The notes under the pieces: model-generated
The model's database searches: none
What the model was told of the DNA's origin: nothing
What the model saw: only the letters and a program-made list of their open reading frames with translations
Shown here: piece after piece, positions 1-10,760 of the stretch
How the letters are laid out: each line of letters starts with the position of its first letter
Numbering within the stretch: position 1 is the first letter of the stretch
NCBI RefSeq assembly: GCF_003716585.1
Contig: NZ_PTJO01000003.1
Span: 720,746-784,745 of the forward strand
Length of the DNA: 64,000 nucleotides
Direction: 5' to 3'
Source: Corynebacterium alimapuense
Lineage (GTDB): Bacteria; Actinomycetota; Actinomycetes; Mycobacteriales; Mycobacteriaceae
Translations under genes and position numbers: made by a program

Positions 1-103
1 AACCGCAGCGCCAACAACCACGTCGCGCTCGAACGGTCAGCCGCACCGCACCAAACGCCCCGCACCCCACTAACCAGCCCACAACCGCAGCGCCAACAAC
101 CAC
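1..103. repeat. Direct repeat of 21 nt at left window edge
   Basis: The stretch AACCGCAGCGCCAACAACCA plus one C occurs at 1-21 and again at 83-103, separated by 61 C-rich bases. Further copies may lie left of the window. A plus-strand frame is open from base 2 to a TAA at 71-73 and could be the tail of an upstream gene, but it is too short to assign. No gene is recognised here. Confidence 0.6.
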
Positions 104-121
104 CCACTACCCACAAGCATG

Positions 122-146
122 AAAAAACCCGCCCGAAGGCGGGTTT
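122..146 (-). terminator. Rho-independent terminator after the DUF4233 gene
   Basis: AAACCCGCC (125-133) and GGCGGGTTT (138-146) form a 9-bp stem with a CGAA tetraloop. On the minus strand it is followed by a run of six T. It ends the valS-folC-DUF4233 transcript 14 bases after the last stop codon. Confidence 0.85.
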
Positions 147-159
147 GCTACCAAACAAG

Positions 160-573
160 CTACAGGTGCTGGGTGACCAGCAGTCCGCGCTTCATTCTGG
201 CGATCAGGGATGAGCGCAGGTGCAGCAGATACCACCAGACGATGACGAAGATAACTCCGATGATTCCCACGGAGGGATGAACAAAGACACCCGCCAGGAC
301 GAATACCTGCAGAACCAGGTTCACTGGCAGGGCCCATCGCAAGCGCTGAAGGAAAGCCATAAAGAAGTGAGCAGTACCCAGCGCGGTGATGTACACCCAG
401 TTGAAGGTGGTCCAGTATTCACCGTTGTCCACTCGGAGGACCACGGTCAACGCCAACCAAATAGTGATGGCTTCGAGCACCAAAGTGCCTGCCATGACAC
501 CCCGGATACCTTTCATCGGGTCCTTGGCTGGGTCGTGGCCGGAGCCAAGCGGGCCGAGATCGGTATCGGTCAT
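160..573 (-). CDS. DUF4233 family small membrane protein
   Basis: A 137-residue protein with a short charged N-terminus and four hydrophobic segments (about residues 25-46, 57-76, 81-98 and 101-118), followed by a basic C-terminus. It resembles the actinobacterial DUF4233 family, which is regularly found directly downstream of folC. No reaction is known for the family. Its ATG overlaps the folC stop by four bases (ATGA), so translational coupling in a valS-folC-DUF4233 operon is likely. A strong terminator follows immediately. The membrane location is predicted from the hydrophobic segments; a role connected to folate is only suggested by the neighbours. Confidence 0.85.
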   Translation of the reverse strand: MTDTDLGPLGSGHDPAKDPMKGIRGVMAGTLVLEAITIWLALTVVLRVDNGEYWTTFNWVYITALGTAHFFMAFLQRLRWALPVNLVLQVFVLAGVFVHPSVGIIGVIFVIVWWYLLHLRSSLIARMKRGLLVTQHL

Positions 574-2132
574 GAGGGTTCCTTTCCGAAGAGGGTTCGT
601 GCCTCACCTGCGGTGACTACCGAACCGGTAACCACAACGCCTGCGCCCGATTGGATATCGGCGTCTTCGGCGAGTTCGACCGCCTGAGCGTAGGCGCTAG
701 GCAGGCTCTCTTCCACATGGACGCGCTCTTCACCGAAGATGTCGCGAGCATATTCTGCCAGCTCATAAGCGTCAAGCGCTCGCGGGCTGGAGTTTTGGGT
801 GCAGATTACCTCGGACAGATAGGGCTCCAGTGCTCGGAGGATTCCCACTGCATCTTTATCGCCGAGAACCCCGATTACTCCGACCAAGCGGCTGAAGGAG
901 AAATCTCGCTCTAGGGCCTCGCCGAGTGCCTTGGCCCCGTGCGGATTATGGGCGGCGTCGATAAAGGTTGACGGTGAGGTGCGCACTCGTTCGAGCCGTC
1001 CAGGCGAGGTGACCTGCGCAAAGCCAGTCCGCACGCTGGCGATGTCGAGAGTTCGTCCGCTGCCAGCGCCGAAGAATGCTTCGACTGCAGCCAATGCCAC
1101 CGCGGCGTTGCGGGCTTGGTGTTCACCGGACAGGGGCAAGAAGATGTCCTCATATTCGCCACCGAGACCACGGATCGACAGCTGCTGGCCACCGACTGCC
1201 ACGCGAGACTCGATGACGCCAAACTCGGAACCTGCGCGTGCCACGGCAGCGTCGACGCTGACAGCCTGTTCCAGAATGATCTTCATGGCAGCTGGGTCTT
1301 GTTCGGCTACCACTGCGACGTTATCGGGCGGGGTCAGCAGATCTTCGGCATCCCAGCGGGACTTGATGATGCCAGCCTTTTCAGTGGCAATCTCTTCGAT
1401 GGTCTCGCCGAGGTATTCGGTGTGGTCGAGACCAACGGGCATGACTACTGCAACGTCTGAGGAAATGACGTTAGTGGCATCCCAGGTTCCGCCCATGCCG
1501 ACTTCGACGACGGCGACGTCGACGGGGGCGTCGGCAAACGCGGCATAAGCGATGCCAGTAAGAACTTCGAACTTAGACATCCGGCCGAGCTTGGTGTCGA
1601 CCAGTTCTACATAGGGCTGGATCTCGCGCCAGACGCGAACATAGTCGCGGGGATGGATGGGGCGACCGTCGATACCAATTCGTTCAGTAACTAGCTGCAG
1701 ATGCGGGCTGGTGGTGCGGCCCGTCCGTCGATGGAAGGCACGCAGAAGCGACTCGATCATCCGCACAGTGGAGGTCTTGCCGTTGGTACCTGCGACATGG
1801 ATCGCCGGGTAGGAGCGCTGGGGAGAGCCAAGCAGGTCCATGAGCAGCTCGATGCGCTCGAGCGAAGGATCAATTTTGGTTTCTGGCCAGCGAGTATCTA
1901 GTTCAGCTTCCACAGCTGCAAGCTCGGCTAGATCCTCTGGTGCGATCTCGATATCCGCAGGCTTTTCAGTCTCGCCTAAATCTAGGTTGAGCGTCAGCCC
2001 AGCTTCGTTGAGCTCGGCAATTCCGACGCCCTCTTCCGGGGAAACGAGGCTGTCGAGGTCTTCTAGATCTTCGTCATCAGCGGCGGAGTCCAAAATTAAC
2101 TCCGCTTCGTCGCGTTGTTCATTCTTGCTCAT
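570..2132 (-). CDS. folC: Bifunctional folylpolyglutamate/dihydrofolate synthase
   Basis: A 520-residue cytoplasmic ligase of the Mur-ligase superfamily. It joins glutamate to dihydropteroate and adds further glutamates to tetrahydrofolate using ATP. The P-loop AGTNGKTST lies near residues 114-122, followed by the substrate region TTSPHL and the motif [14 protein letters not shown]. The C-terminal domain contains DAAHNPHG, typical of the family. The first 70 or so residues are an acidic, low-complexity extension absent from enterobacterial FolC, which makes the protein longer than the usual 420-450 residues. The start is supported by a 4-base overlap with the valS stop, and the gene overlaps the downstream DUF4233 gene in the same way. 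Confidence 0.95.
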   Translation of the reverse strand: MSKNEQRDEAELILDSAADDEDLEDLDSLVSPEEGVGIAELNEAGLTLNLDLGETEKPADIEIAPEDLAELAAVEAELDTRWPETKIDPSLERIELLMDLLGSPQRSYPAIHVAGTNGKTSTVRMIESLLRAFHRRTGRTTSPHLQLVTERIGIDGRPIHPRDYVRVWREIQPYVELVDTKLGRMSKFEVLTGIAYAAFADAPVDVAVVEVGMGGTWDATNVISSDVAVVMPVGLDHTEYLGETIEEIATEKAGIIKSRWDAEDLLTPPDNVAVVAEQDPAAMKIILEQAVSVDAAVARAGSEFGVIESRVAVGGQQLSIRGLGGEYEDIFLPLSGEHQARNAAVALAAVEAFFGAGSGRTLDIASVRTGFAQVTSPGRLERVRTSPSTFIDAAHNPHGAKALGEALERDFSFSRLVGVIGVLGDKDAVGILRALEPYLSEVICTQNSSPRALDAYELAEYARDIFGEERVHVEESLPSAYAQAVELAEDADIQSGAGVVVTGSVVTAGEARTLFGKEPS

Positions 2133-4831
2133 GCCAGTGCCTCCAGACGAGCGGTGATCCGCTCAACTTCTTCGCGAGCAACTTGCTGGCGGTGACTAAT
2201 CTTATCGACGACCGCGTCCGGGGCCTTCGCCAAAAATGCCTCGTTGCCAAGCTTCTTTGCGGTGGTCACCAGCTCCTTTTCCGCCACGGCCAGGTCCTTT
2301 TCCAATCGCTTCCGCTCGGCGGCAACATCCACGGTGCTGGAGGTATCTAGTGCCACGGTGATGGTGGCCTTAGATAGTCGAAGTTCGATGGACGCGGACT
2401 CGGTGAAGCCTTCGGCAGGCACCTCGAGCTTCGCCATCGACCTGACCAGATTTTCTTGGCCGACTAGATCGGCGGCAGAGAAATCAATAGCTGCCGGAAC
2501 CTTCTGGGAGGGCTTGACTCCTTGATCCGCACGGAAGCGGCGGATTTCGGTAATCAGCTTCTCGGCATCTTCGATGCGTCCGCGGGCGGTCTCATCAGTG
2601 GCCACTGCCCCATTGGTTTCTTCCGCACTCGGCCAGCTGGAAAGCACAATGGTGTCTTTCTCCGTCAGGGCTTTCCACAGCACTTCGGTGACAAACGGCA
2701 TCGTTGGGTGCAGCAGTCGCAGCAGGACATCAAGCACGCGGCCGAGAACCAGCTGAGTGTTGCGGCCTTCTTGGCTGTAACCTTCGCGCGGGATCTGGGT
2801 CTTGGTGATCTCTAAGTACCAGTCACAAACCTCATCCCAGGCGAAGTGATAGAGCTCTTCGTTAGCCTTGGCGAACTGGTAGTTATCCAGGTAGGCGTCA
2901 ACCTTGGCACGGGTCTCTTCGAGGCGATCCAAGATCCAGCGGTCGGCGTCAGTGAGTTCTTCGCGGGCAGGTAGCTCCCCGGTCTCGGCGCCGTTCATCA
3001 AAGCAAAACGAGTGGCGTTGAACAATTTGGTGGCGAAATTACGGGAGGACTGCGCCGCATCTTCGCCAACCGGCAGGTCGACGCCTGGGTTGGCACCACG
3101 TGCCAGGGTAAAACGCAGGGCATCGGCGCCAAAGTTCTCAACCCAGTCCATCGGGTTAATACCGTTGCCCAGTGACTTCGACATCTTGCGGCCATGTTCG
3201 TCGCGGACCAGGCCATGCAGGAAGAGATTCTCAAATGGAACCTGCGGACGACCATCAGGACCTGTGCCGAGGATCTCTGGGGTGACTTTGGCGGCGAAGG
3301 TGCCAAACATCATCATCCGGGCTACCCAGAAAAACAAGATGTCATAGGCGGTCACTAGTACGGTCGTGGGATAGAATTTTGCCAGCTCAGGAGTATTATC
3401 CGGCCATCCCATCGTGGAAAATGGCCATAAGGCGGAGGAGAACCACGTGTCCAGAACATCTGGGTCCTGGGTATATCCCTCGGGTGCCTGCTCATCGGGG
3501 CCGACGCAGATGACATCGCCTTCAGGACCGTAGAAAATCGGGATGCGGTGGCCCCACCACAGCTGCCGGGAAATCGTCCAATCGTGCATGTTGTCGACCC
3601 AGTCGAAGTAGCGCGGTTCCATGCTCTCCGGATGAATCTCAGTATCGTCTTCGCGGATGGCGTCTCCAGCCATAGCCGCCAGTTCTTCTACCTTGACAAA
3701 CCACTGCAAAGATAGCCGCGGCTCGATGGCTTCACCAGAACGCTCAGAGTGGCCGACGGAGTGAACATAGGGACGAATCTCCTTGACGATGCGACCTTGC
3801 TTGGCCAATTCTTCACGCACGGCGACTCGGGCTTCTTCACGGGTAAGCCCATCAAATTGGGTACCGGTGTCACTAATACGACCTGTGGTGTCCATGATCG
3901 TGGGCATATCCAGATCGTGGCGCAGACCCAGTGCATAGTCATTGGGGTCATGGGCCGGGGTGATCTTGACTGCTCCGGAACCAAACTCTGGGTCAACGTA
4001 GTCATCGGCGACCACGCGCAAGCTCAGATCATCTCGGAACGGGTGCGGCAAGACGGTGCCCACCAGATCGGCGTAGCGCTCATCATCTGGGTGGACAGCC
4101 ACCGCGACATCGCCAAGCATGGTCTCCACGCGAGTGGTGGCGACGATGACATGCGGCTCATCATCATTGAGAGAGCCGTAACGCATCGAGACGAGCTCGC
4201 CTTCGACATCTTGGTAGACGACCTCAATATCGGAGACCGCAGTTTCGAGAACTGGCGACCAGTTGACTAGGCGATTAGCTCGGTAGACTAGGCCACGGTC
4301 GAACAATTCCTTGAAGATCGTCTGGACGGCGCGGGATAGTCCTTCGTCGAGGGTGAAGCGCTCGCGGGACCAATCCACGGAATCGCCGATGGCGCGCATC
4401 TGATCGGTGATGGTGCCACCGTACTGCTTCTTCCATTCCCAGACCTTGGCAATGAACTCCTCACGACCATAGTCATAGCGATCCTTGCCCTCGGTCTCCC
4501 GGAGCATGGTCTCAACTTTGGTCTGCGTAGCGATGCCCGCGTGATCCATCCCTGGCAGCCACAACACCTCAAATCCCTGCATGCGTTTACGACGCACGAG
4601 GGAGTCCATGAGGGTGTGGTCCAACGCATGGCCCATGTGTAGTTGGCCAGTCACATTCGGTGGGGGCAAGACGATGGAATAAGCCGGCTTATCCGAATCT
4701 GGATCGGCGGTGAAATAGCCGGCGTCGACCCATCCTTGGTAAATGTCGGCCTCCACAGCCTGGGGATCCCAGGACTTCGGAAGTGCGTCGCTACGGTTGC
4801 TGCCCATTCTCTGCTCAGTCACGCGCCCCAT
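2129..4831 (-). CDS. valS: Valyl-tRNA synthetase
   Basis: Class I aminoacyl-tRNA synthetase that charges tRNA-Val. It carries the HIGH-type motif [17 protein letters not shown] near the N-terminus, the KMSKS motif [10 protein letters not shown], an editing (CP1) domain between them, and a C-terminal coiled coil rich in Lys and Glu. The frame stays open to 4954, but the first 40 or so residues of that frame cross a hairpin and do not resemble ValS. The start is therefore placed at ATG 4831; GTG 4822 and ATG 4807 are alternatives, and none has an ideal ribosome binding site. About 900 residues, normal for the family. First gene of the operon with folC. Confidence 0.95.
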   Translation of the reverse strand: MGRVTEQRMGSNRSDALPKSWDPQAVEADIYQGWVDAGYFTADPDSDKPAYSIVLPPPNVTGQLHMGHALDHTLMDSLVRRKRMQGFEVLWLPGMDHAGIATQTKVETMLRETEGKDRYDYGREEFIAKVWEWKKQYGGTITDQMRAIGDSVDWSRERFTLDEGLSRAVQTIFKELFDRGLVYRANRLVNWSPVLETAVSDIEVVYQDVEGELVSMRYGSLNDDEPHVIVATTRVETMLGDVAVAVHPDDERYADLVGTVLPHPFRDDLSLRVVADDYVDPEFGSGAVKITPAHDPNDYALGLRHDLDMPTIMDTTGRISDTGTQFDGLTREEARVAVREELAKQGRIVKEIRPYVHSVGHSERSGEAIEPRLSLQWFVKVEELAAMAGDAIREDDTEIHPESMEPRYFDWVDNMHDWTISRQLWWGHRIPIFYGPEGDVICVGPDEQAPEGYTQDPDVLDTWFSSALWPFSTMGWPDNTPELAKFYPTTVLVTAYDILFFWVARMMMFGTFAAKVTPEILGTGPDGRPQVPFENLFLHGLVRDEHGRKMSKSLGNGINPMDWVENFGADALRFTLARGANPGVDLPVGEDAAQSSRNFATKLFNATRFALMNGAETGELPAREELTDADRWILDRLEETRAKVDAYLDNYQFAKANEELYHFAWDEVCDWYLEITKTQIPREGYSQEGRNTQLVLGRVLDVLLRLLHPTMPFVTEVLWKALTEKDTIVLSSWPSAEETNGAVATDETARGRIEDAEKLITEIRRFRADQGVKPSQKVPAAIDFSAADLVGQENLVRSMAKLEVPAEGFTESASIELRLSKATITVALDTSSTVDVAAERKRLEKDLAVAEKELVTTAKKLGNEAFLAKAPDAVVDKISHRQQVAREEVERITARLEALA

Positions 4832-4897
4832 CTTAGCCGTCTGGGATTTCTTGGCCGTAGCTGACTGCACCTCACCGAAAATGGGGTGAAATGAGCA

Positions 4898-4935
4898 TGG
4901 GACGGGACCCAACCATTGCTGGAGATCCCGTCCCA
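4898..4935 (-). terminator. Inverted repeat between mdh and valS
   Basis: TGGGACGGGA (4898-4907) and TCCCGTCCCA (4926-4935) form a perfect 10-bp stem with an 18-nt loop. It lies 70 bases after the mdh stop and 67 bases before the valS start, both on the minus strand. There is no clear T-run, so it may end mdh transcription or belong to the valS leader. Confidence 0.45.
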
Positions 4936-5006
4936 CACTGCCTCTGAAAATCATCCACTCTCCCCCGAGGACTTATCAGGGGAATGGTTCTGGAAATTCG
5001 AAAGGG

Positions 5007-6417
<1,411 letters not shown>

Positions 6418-7167
6418 ATGAGCAACAGTGTCGAGACCATCGGTCCTGGTGGAAGTATCCAGCCAGATGAGGTGATCGATGTCGCTATCGTGGAGTTTTC
6501 TCGACACGGGTTTGACAACACAAAATTGGAAACAATCGCTCGAATCTCCGGCATGTCTAAGCGGATGATCCATTACCACTTCAGCGATAAAAAGGGCCTC
6601 TACCTACGCGCGCTAAACAAAAGCCTCACCAGACTGCAACCTAGCCCTGCAGACATGGAGCCAGAAACCTCCGTTCCGGTGGATGGAATGCGCAAGATCG
6701 TCAAATCAGTATTCCGTAGCATCGCCGCACACCAGACTGAACTATGGCTCATCTTGCTTGAGAACACCCATCACCACATTGATCCAGCGGACCTGAGTAT
6801 TTCTGAAGACAATCCGGCAGTCCCGCTGCAGCTAGATAGGTTACTGATCCTCGGCCAAGACTCTGGAGTGTTTCGGCCAGGAATCTCCACCCAAGATATT
6901 TACATGCTCATCGCTTCCTTGGCCTGCTATCGTCTGGCGTTCCACGACACCACGGAGCGCTTCTACGAGATTGACATGATGAGCGAAGCCAACACCGCTG
7001 GCCTAGAGCGCATGGCGGTTGACACAACGTTGGCATTTTTAACCTCAACGATGTCCAGCCAAGGCGGCATGAGCTACCTCGCTCTAGATTCCACTCCGGA
7101 GATCGAAAGCGGCAGCGACAGCGTCTACGGAATTGGCGAAGAGGACCTCTCAGACCCCATCACTTAG
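6418..7167 (+). CDS. TetR family transcriptional regulator
   Basis: A 249-residue regulator. The N-terminal helix-turn-helix runs from VIDVAIVEFSRHGFDNTKLETIARISGMSKRMIHYHFSDK, a classic TetR DNA-binding domain with the YHF recognition-helix end. The remainder is a helical ligand-binding domain, closing with an acidic tail. ATG 6418 is chosen because GGAAGG lies 7 bases upstream; the frame continues to a GTG at 6397 without a binding site. It sits where other corynebacteria carry a TetR gene beside mdh. The ligand and target genes cannot be read from the sequence. It is divergent from mdh and precedes the sulfide operon but is separated from it by a dedicated operator. Confidence 0.85.
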   Translation: MSNSVETIGPGGSIQPDEVIDVAIVEFSRHGFDNTKLETIARISGMSKRMIHYHFSDKKGLYLRALNKSLTRLQPSPADMEPETSVPVDGMRKIVKSVFRSIAAHQTELWLILLENTHHHIDPADLSISEDNPAVPLQLDRLLILGQDSGVFRPGISTQDIYMLIASLACYRLAFHDTTERFYEIDMMSEANTAGLERMAVDTTLAFLTSTMSSQGGMSYLALDSTPEIESGSDSVYGIGEEDLSDPIT

Positions 7168-7210
7168 CCTCCCCCAGCCGACAGCGCACCAAATCTTCAC
7201 CCAGCCCTTG

Positions 7211-7228
7211 TATACCCCTAGAGGTATA
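7211..7228. promoter_or_regulatory. CsoR/CstR-type operator
   Basis: TATACCcctagaGGTATA is an interrupted palindrome of the kind bound by CsoR-family tetramers (ATACC...GGTAT). It overlaps a possible -10 (TATATG) 45 bases before the CstB-like start. The matching regulator is encoded at the end of the same operon. Confidence 0.75.
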
Positions 7229-7272
7229 TGGCACAGTGGGTTCCACTAGCCACCAACAAGGGAGAAGCTGAC

Positions 7273-8667
7273 ATGCTGCTGCAACGCATTTATGACGAAG
7301 ACCTTGCCCACGCCAGCTACCTCATCGGCTGCCAAGCCAAAGGGCAGGCTGTGGTCGTTGACCCTCGGCGCGATATCGACGAATACCTCGCTCTCGCAGC
7401 TCACCACGGTATGGAAATCGTGGCGGTCACCGAGACCCACATCCACGCCGACTACCTTTCCGGCACCCGTGAACTAGCCGCTGCTACCGGCGCCACGACT
7501 TATCTGTCAGGGGATGGCGATGAAGACTGGCAGTACGGCTTCGAAGGCGAACGCCTCCACGACGGTGAGAGCTTCCAGATCGGCAACATTGTTATCCAAG
7601 CCCGGCATACCCCGGGTCATACTCCCGAGCACCTCGCCTTCCTCATCACCGACGGCGCATTCACCGATGAGCCCGGATACTTGCTCTCTGGCGATTTCGT
7701 CTTCTCCGGCGACCTCGGCCGACCGGATCTGCTCGATGAGGCTGCCGGCGGCGTCGATACGCGCTTTATTGGAGCTAAGCAACTCTTTGCCAGCCTGCGC
7801 GATGTCTTCCTAGCACTCCCCGATCACGTCCAGGTTTTCCCCGCACACGGTGCTGGTAGCGCCTGCGGCAAAGCACTGGGAGCGCTGCCCTCGACTACCG
7901 TCGGCTACGAGCGCAAGTTCGCTTGGTGGGGCAAATACCTGGCGGCCAACGACGAGCAAGGCTTCATCGATGAGCTCCTCGAGGGCCAACCCGATGCGCA
8001 TGCTTACTTCGGCCGGATGAAGCGCCAAAACAAGCAGGGCCCAGCCATCCTTGGCTACCCGCTAGCGCAGCTGACCAACGTGGAAAATGGCAAGCTCGCC
8101 GAGCAAATTATCGCTGACGAGGTGATCTTTGTTGATACCCGTTCCCAAGATGAGGTCCACGCAGGAACCGTCGCCGGATCTGTCAACGTCCCGGGCGTCG
8201 AAAAGTCTGCTTCCTACGGTGCCTGGGTCTACGATCCAGAAGCCGAAAACACTCCGCTGGTTCTGCTCAGCGAAGATGAAGCCGAAGCCAACGAATTCCG
8301 TGCCCACCTCATACGCGTAGGAATCGATACCGTCGCAGGCTTCACTACCGACCTCAACGGCCTACCGATGGTCACTCCGGAGATGATCGAACCCGCCGAA
8401 TTGGAGGGTTACCCGCGCGCACTTCTGCTTGATGTTCGCAACAAGACGGAATACGCCGAAGGGCATATCCCCGGCGCGCAACAGCTCAGCGGAGGCCGCG
8501 TCCTGTGGAATCTCGATCAGCTGCCCGACGAAGGCACCATCGTGACCTACTGCCAAAGTGGCGTGCGCAATAGCGTCGCCGCCTCCGCGCTACGCCGCAA
8601 AGGCTACGAGGTCATCGAGCTCGAAGACAGCTACCTCGGATGGACCGCTTACCAGAATCAGCGCTAG
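7273..8667 (+). CDS. CstB-like persulfide dioxygenase-rhodanese fusion
   Basis: A 464-residue cytoplasmic protein. Residues 1 to about 235 form a metallo-beta-lactamase domain of the persulfide dioxygenase type, with THIHADYLSG, HTPGHTPEH and LSGDFVFSGDLGRPDL supplying Fe ligands. A first rhodanese-like domain (VIFVDTRSQDEVHAG) lacks an active-site Cys, because LLSEDEAE occupies that place. A second rhodanese domain has the active loop YCQSGVRNS. By analogy with staphylococcal CstB it should convert persulfides to thiosulfate or sulfite. ATG 7273 follows GGGAGAAG at good spacing; the frame is open to 7228, which would run into the operator. First gene of a four-gene operon controlled by the CstR-like protein. 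Confidence 0.88.
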   Translation: MLLQRIYDEDLAHASYLIGCQAKGQAVVVDPRRDIDEYLALAAHHGMEIVAVTETHIHADYLSGTRELAAATGATTYLSGDGDEDWQYGFEGERLHDGESFQIGNIVIQARHTPGHTPEHLAFLITDGAFTDEPGYLLSGDFVFSGDLGRPDLLDEAAGGVDTRFIGAKQLFASLRDVFLALPDHVQVFPAHGAGSACGKALGALPSTTVGYERKFAWWGKYLAANDEQGFIDELLEGQPDAHAYFGRMKRQNKQGPAILGYPLAQLTNVENGKLAEQIIADEVIFVDTRSQDEVHAGTVAGSVNVPGVEKSASYGAWVYDPEAENTPLVLLSEDEAEANEFRAHLIRVGIDTVAGFTTDLNGLPMVTPEMIEPAELEGYPRALLLDVRNKTEYAEGHIPGAQQLSGGRVLWNLDQLPDEGTIVTYCQSGVRNSVAASALRRKGYEVIELEDSYLGWTAYQNQR

Positions 8668-8679
8668 CCCAAGCACGGT

Positions 8680-8711
8680 CACTTGATACCCCACCACCTC
8701 GGGGTCAAGTG
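8680..8711. repeat. Hairpin between CstB-like and rhodanese genes
   Basis: CACTTGA (8680-8686) pairs with TCAAGTG (8705-8711), with CCCC and GGGG extending the stem around a short loop. It contains GATACCCC and GGGGTC, resembling a degenerate CstR site. It could be an attenuating stem-loop or a second operator. Confidence 0.4.
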
Positions 8712-8783
8712 GCCGCAATTGAGCGCATACACTCCGTCGCACCATCCCCGTGACCTCGCTAAATTAAGGACCACCCAGCCTTC

Positions 8784-9389
8784 ATGAGTAACACAACCAC
8801 CATCACTGCGCTCGAGCCAACCGAGCTCATGGAAAGAATCTCCGCTAACGACAACCTCGTGCTTATCGACGTCCGTTCCCGCGCGGAGTTCGAATCGGCC
8901 CACATCCGTGGCGCCTACAATGTCCCGCTGTCGTTGGTCGCCGAGCATGCCCAAGAGTTCGCAGCCCGTCTAGATAGCAATGTGGTCTTGGTCTGCCAGT
9001 CCGGAACCCGCGCAGCGCAGGCCAGAGAACGGCTGAGTACTGCTGGACTCGATACCGCCAGCGTGCTCCTCGGCGGCACGGCTGCCTACCAAGAAGCTGG
9101 CGGCGATGTCGTTTATGGCAAACACCGCTGGCAGATGGAACGCCAAGTTCGAATGGCCGCTGGTTCGCTAGTCCTGGCTGGTTTTATCGGCTCCCGCACT
9201 ATTGCTCGACCGATCGGATATCTTTCTGCCGCAGTTGGATGTGGCCTGACGTTCTCGGCGCTCAGCGATTCCTGCGCCATGGCTCAAGTGCTCTCGCGGA
9301 TGCCGTGGAACCGCGGTTCTGTGACCCCCACCCTGGAATCGACCATCAACAACATCTCGACGGCCACTGGCACTGTGAAGCTGGCCTGA
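8784..9389 (+). CDS. Rhodanese with C-terminal membrane domain (DUF2892)
   Basis: A 201-residue inner-membrane sulfurtransferase. The N-terminal rhodanese domain (about residues 8-105) has the active loop VCQSGTRAAQA, whose Cys carries the persulfide. The C-terminal part (about 120-180) has two hydrophobic segments (SLVLAGFIGSRTIA and IGYLSAAVGCGLTFSALSD) typical of DUF2892, like E. coli YgaP. It lies in the sulfide operon between the persulfide dioxygenase and the TauE/SafE exporter and probably relays sulfane sulfur near the membrane. The 110-base gap upstream holds a hairpin, so expression may be partly independent of the first gene. Confidence 0.88.
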   Translation: MSNTTTITALEPTELMERISANDNLVLIDVRSRAEFESAHIRGAYNVPLSLVAEHAQEFAARLDSNVVLVCQSGTRAAQARERLSTAGLDTASVLLGGTAAYQEAGGDVVYGKHRWQMERQVRMAAGSLVLAGFIGSRTIARPIGYLSAAVGCGLTFSALSDSCAMAQVLSRMPWNRGSVTPTLESTINNISTATGTVKLA

Positions 9390-9457
9390 GGGACATTCAC
9401 TCACCCGTCGGCCCCGGTAAGCTCCCCGGCTGACCCAATCTGGACAGGACATCACTC

Positions 9458-10348
9458 ATGGACCTCACGCTCATCGTGGTCATGATTCTTGCCGTGGTTG
9501 TCGGACTCTCCCTGGGATTACTCGGAGGCGGCGGCTCCATCCTCACCGTTCCCCTACTCACCTATGTGGCTGGTATGGACGCCAAGGAAGCTATCGCGGC
9601 CTCCCTTTTCGTGGTCGGCACCACCTCAGTGGTTAGTACCTTTGCGCATGCCCGAAAGGGAAATGTGCAGTGGCGCACCGGACTGATTTTCGGCGCAGCC
9701 GGCATGGCTGGCGCCTTCCTCGGCGGTCTCGTCGGCGGGTTTATCCCGGGGGTGATTCTCATGATTGCCTTTGCCGTCATGATGATCGCCACCGCTTTGG
9801 CCATGCTCAGGGGGCGCAAAGGCGGATCGGGTGAGCAAGACGTAGCAAAGCACCTTCCGTTGGGAAAGATCCTCATTGAGGGCCTCATCGTCGGCTTAGT
9901 AACCGGTCTCGTTGGCGCGGGCGGCGGATTCTTGGTTGTTCCTGCGCTGGCGTTGCTTGGCGGGCTGAGCATGCCGGTGGCAGTGGGTACCTCGCTATTA
10001 GTCATCGCCATGAAGTCCTTTGCTGGGCTCGGCGGCTACCTCACCTCAGTCAGTCTCGACTGGCCATTGGTACTAGGAGTCACTGGGATGGCGCTCATCG
10101 GCGCACTCATTGGTGCGCGCCTGACCTCCGTGGTTCCCGAGGCTGCGCTCCGCAAGGGCTTCGGTGTCTTCGTCTTGGTGATGGGTATATTTGTCCTTTC
10201 TCAAGAACTGCCCGCACCCTTCGGATTGATTATCGCCGGAGTAGCAGTGGTACTGGCAGTGGCCGGATGGCTGTGCCGCCAAGCCGGGCCGCGCTGCCCA
10301 ATACCAGCGCTGCGCCCAGCTCCAACCTCGGCGATACCGGCCACGTGA
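9458..10348 (+). CDS. TauE/SafE family sulfite or sulfur-anion exporter
   Basis: A 296-residue polytopic membrane protein with about eight hydrophobic segments. It has two related halves, each starting with a glycine-rich loop (GLLGGGGSILTVPLL and GLVGAGGGFLVVPALALLGG) as in the TauE/SafE (DUF81) family. In sulfide operons such permeases are thought to export sulfite, thiosulfate or related products, which fits its place between the membrane rhodanese and the CstR-like repressor. The transported ion is inferred from context. The last 20 residues are Pro/Ala rich. The ATG is preceded by GGACAGGA. Seven bases separate it from cstR. Confidence 0.87.
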   Translation: MDLTLIVVMILAVVVGLSLGLLGGGGSILTVPLLTYVAGMDAKEAIAASLFVVGTTSVVSTFAHARKGNVQWRTGLIFGAAGMAGAFLGGLVGGFIPGVILMIAFAVMMIATALAMLRGRKGGSGEQDVAKHLPLGKILIEGLIVGLVTGLVGAGGGFLVVPALALLGGLSMPVAVGTSLLVIAMKSFAGLGGYLTSVSLDWPLVLGVTGMALIGALIGARLTSVVPEAALRKGFGVFVLVMGIFVLSQELPAPFGLIIAGVAVVLAVAGWLCRQAGPRCPIPALRPAPTSAIPAT

Positions 10349-10354
10349 TCACTC

Positions 10355-10663
10355 ATGACTATCAGCAGTGACCAGCGAAAGATCATCAATCGTCTCAAGC
10401 GTGCCCGCGGACAACTCGACGCGGTAATCAACACCATGGAAAACGAAAAATCCTGCCAAGAGGTCGTGCCCTTGCTCTCCGCAGTGACCGCGGCGCTCAA
10501 TCGAGCAGGCTACGCAGTCGTCTTAGATGCCATGAAGACCTGCCTCATGGAACCTAGTAACCACGAAGAGGACAGCCCCGAGGGCGCCTCAGAGGATTCA
10601 GCTAGCCAGCGCAAACAGTTGAGCGTCACAGAACTAGAGCAGCTATTTCTCTCGTTGACTTAA
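10355..10663 (+). CDS. cstR: CstR-like persulfide-sensing repressor (CsoR family)
   Basis: A 102-residue all-helical repressor of the DUF156/CsoR family. Cys34 (EKSCQEV) and Cys63 (MKTCLME) are present, but the copper-ligand position four residues before the second Cys is Ala59 rather than His. This C-A-C pattern matches persulfide-sensing CstR proteins and not copper-sensing CsoR. It closes the sulfide operon and most likely binds the palindrome at 7211-7228, releasing it when the two Cys form di- or trisulfide links. The C-terminal 30 residues are an acidic/polar extension. A bidirectional terminator follows. Confidence 0.85.
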   Translation: MTISSDQRKIINRLKRARGQLDAVINTMENEKSCQEVVPLLSAVTAALNRAGYAVVLDAMKTCLMEPSNHEEDSPEGASEDSASQRKQLSVTELEQLFLSLT

Positions 10664-10698
10664 AGAGAGTGAAAACTCGCCTTGTCAGTAGGCGACAG

Positions 10699-10739
10699 AG
10701 AACCCGTTACCTTGAAAACTATTCAAGGCAACGGGTTCT
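10699..10739. terminator. Bidirectional terminator between cstR and clpX
   Basis: AGAACCCGTTACCTTGAA (10699-10716) pairs with TTCAAGGCAACGGGTTCT (10722-10739), with one internal mismatch. It lies between convergent genes. Confidence 0.8.
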
Positions 10740-10760
10740 TTAGCGATTGAAAGAGCGCTA

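Noticed and set aside
4832..5006. T-box riboswitch in the valS leader
   Set aside because: There is a hairpin but no T-box consensus bulge sequence and no terminator/antiterminator pair.
10355..10663. Copper-sensing CsoR
   Set aside because: The His ligand is replaced by Ala59 and the operon contains sulfur genes and no copper ATPase.
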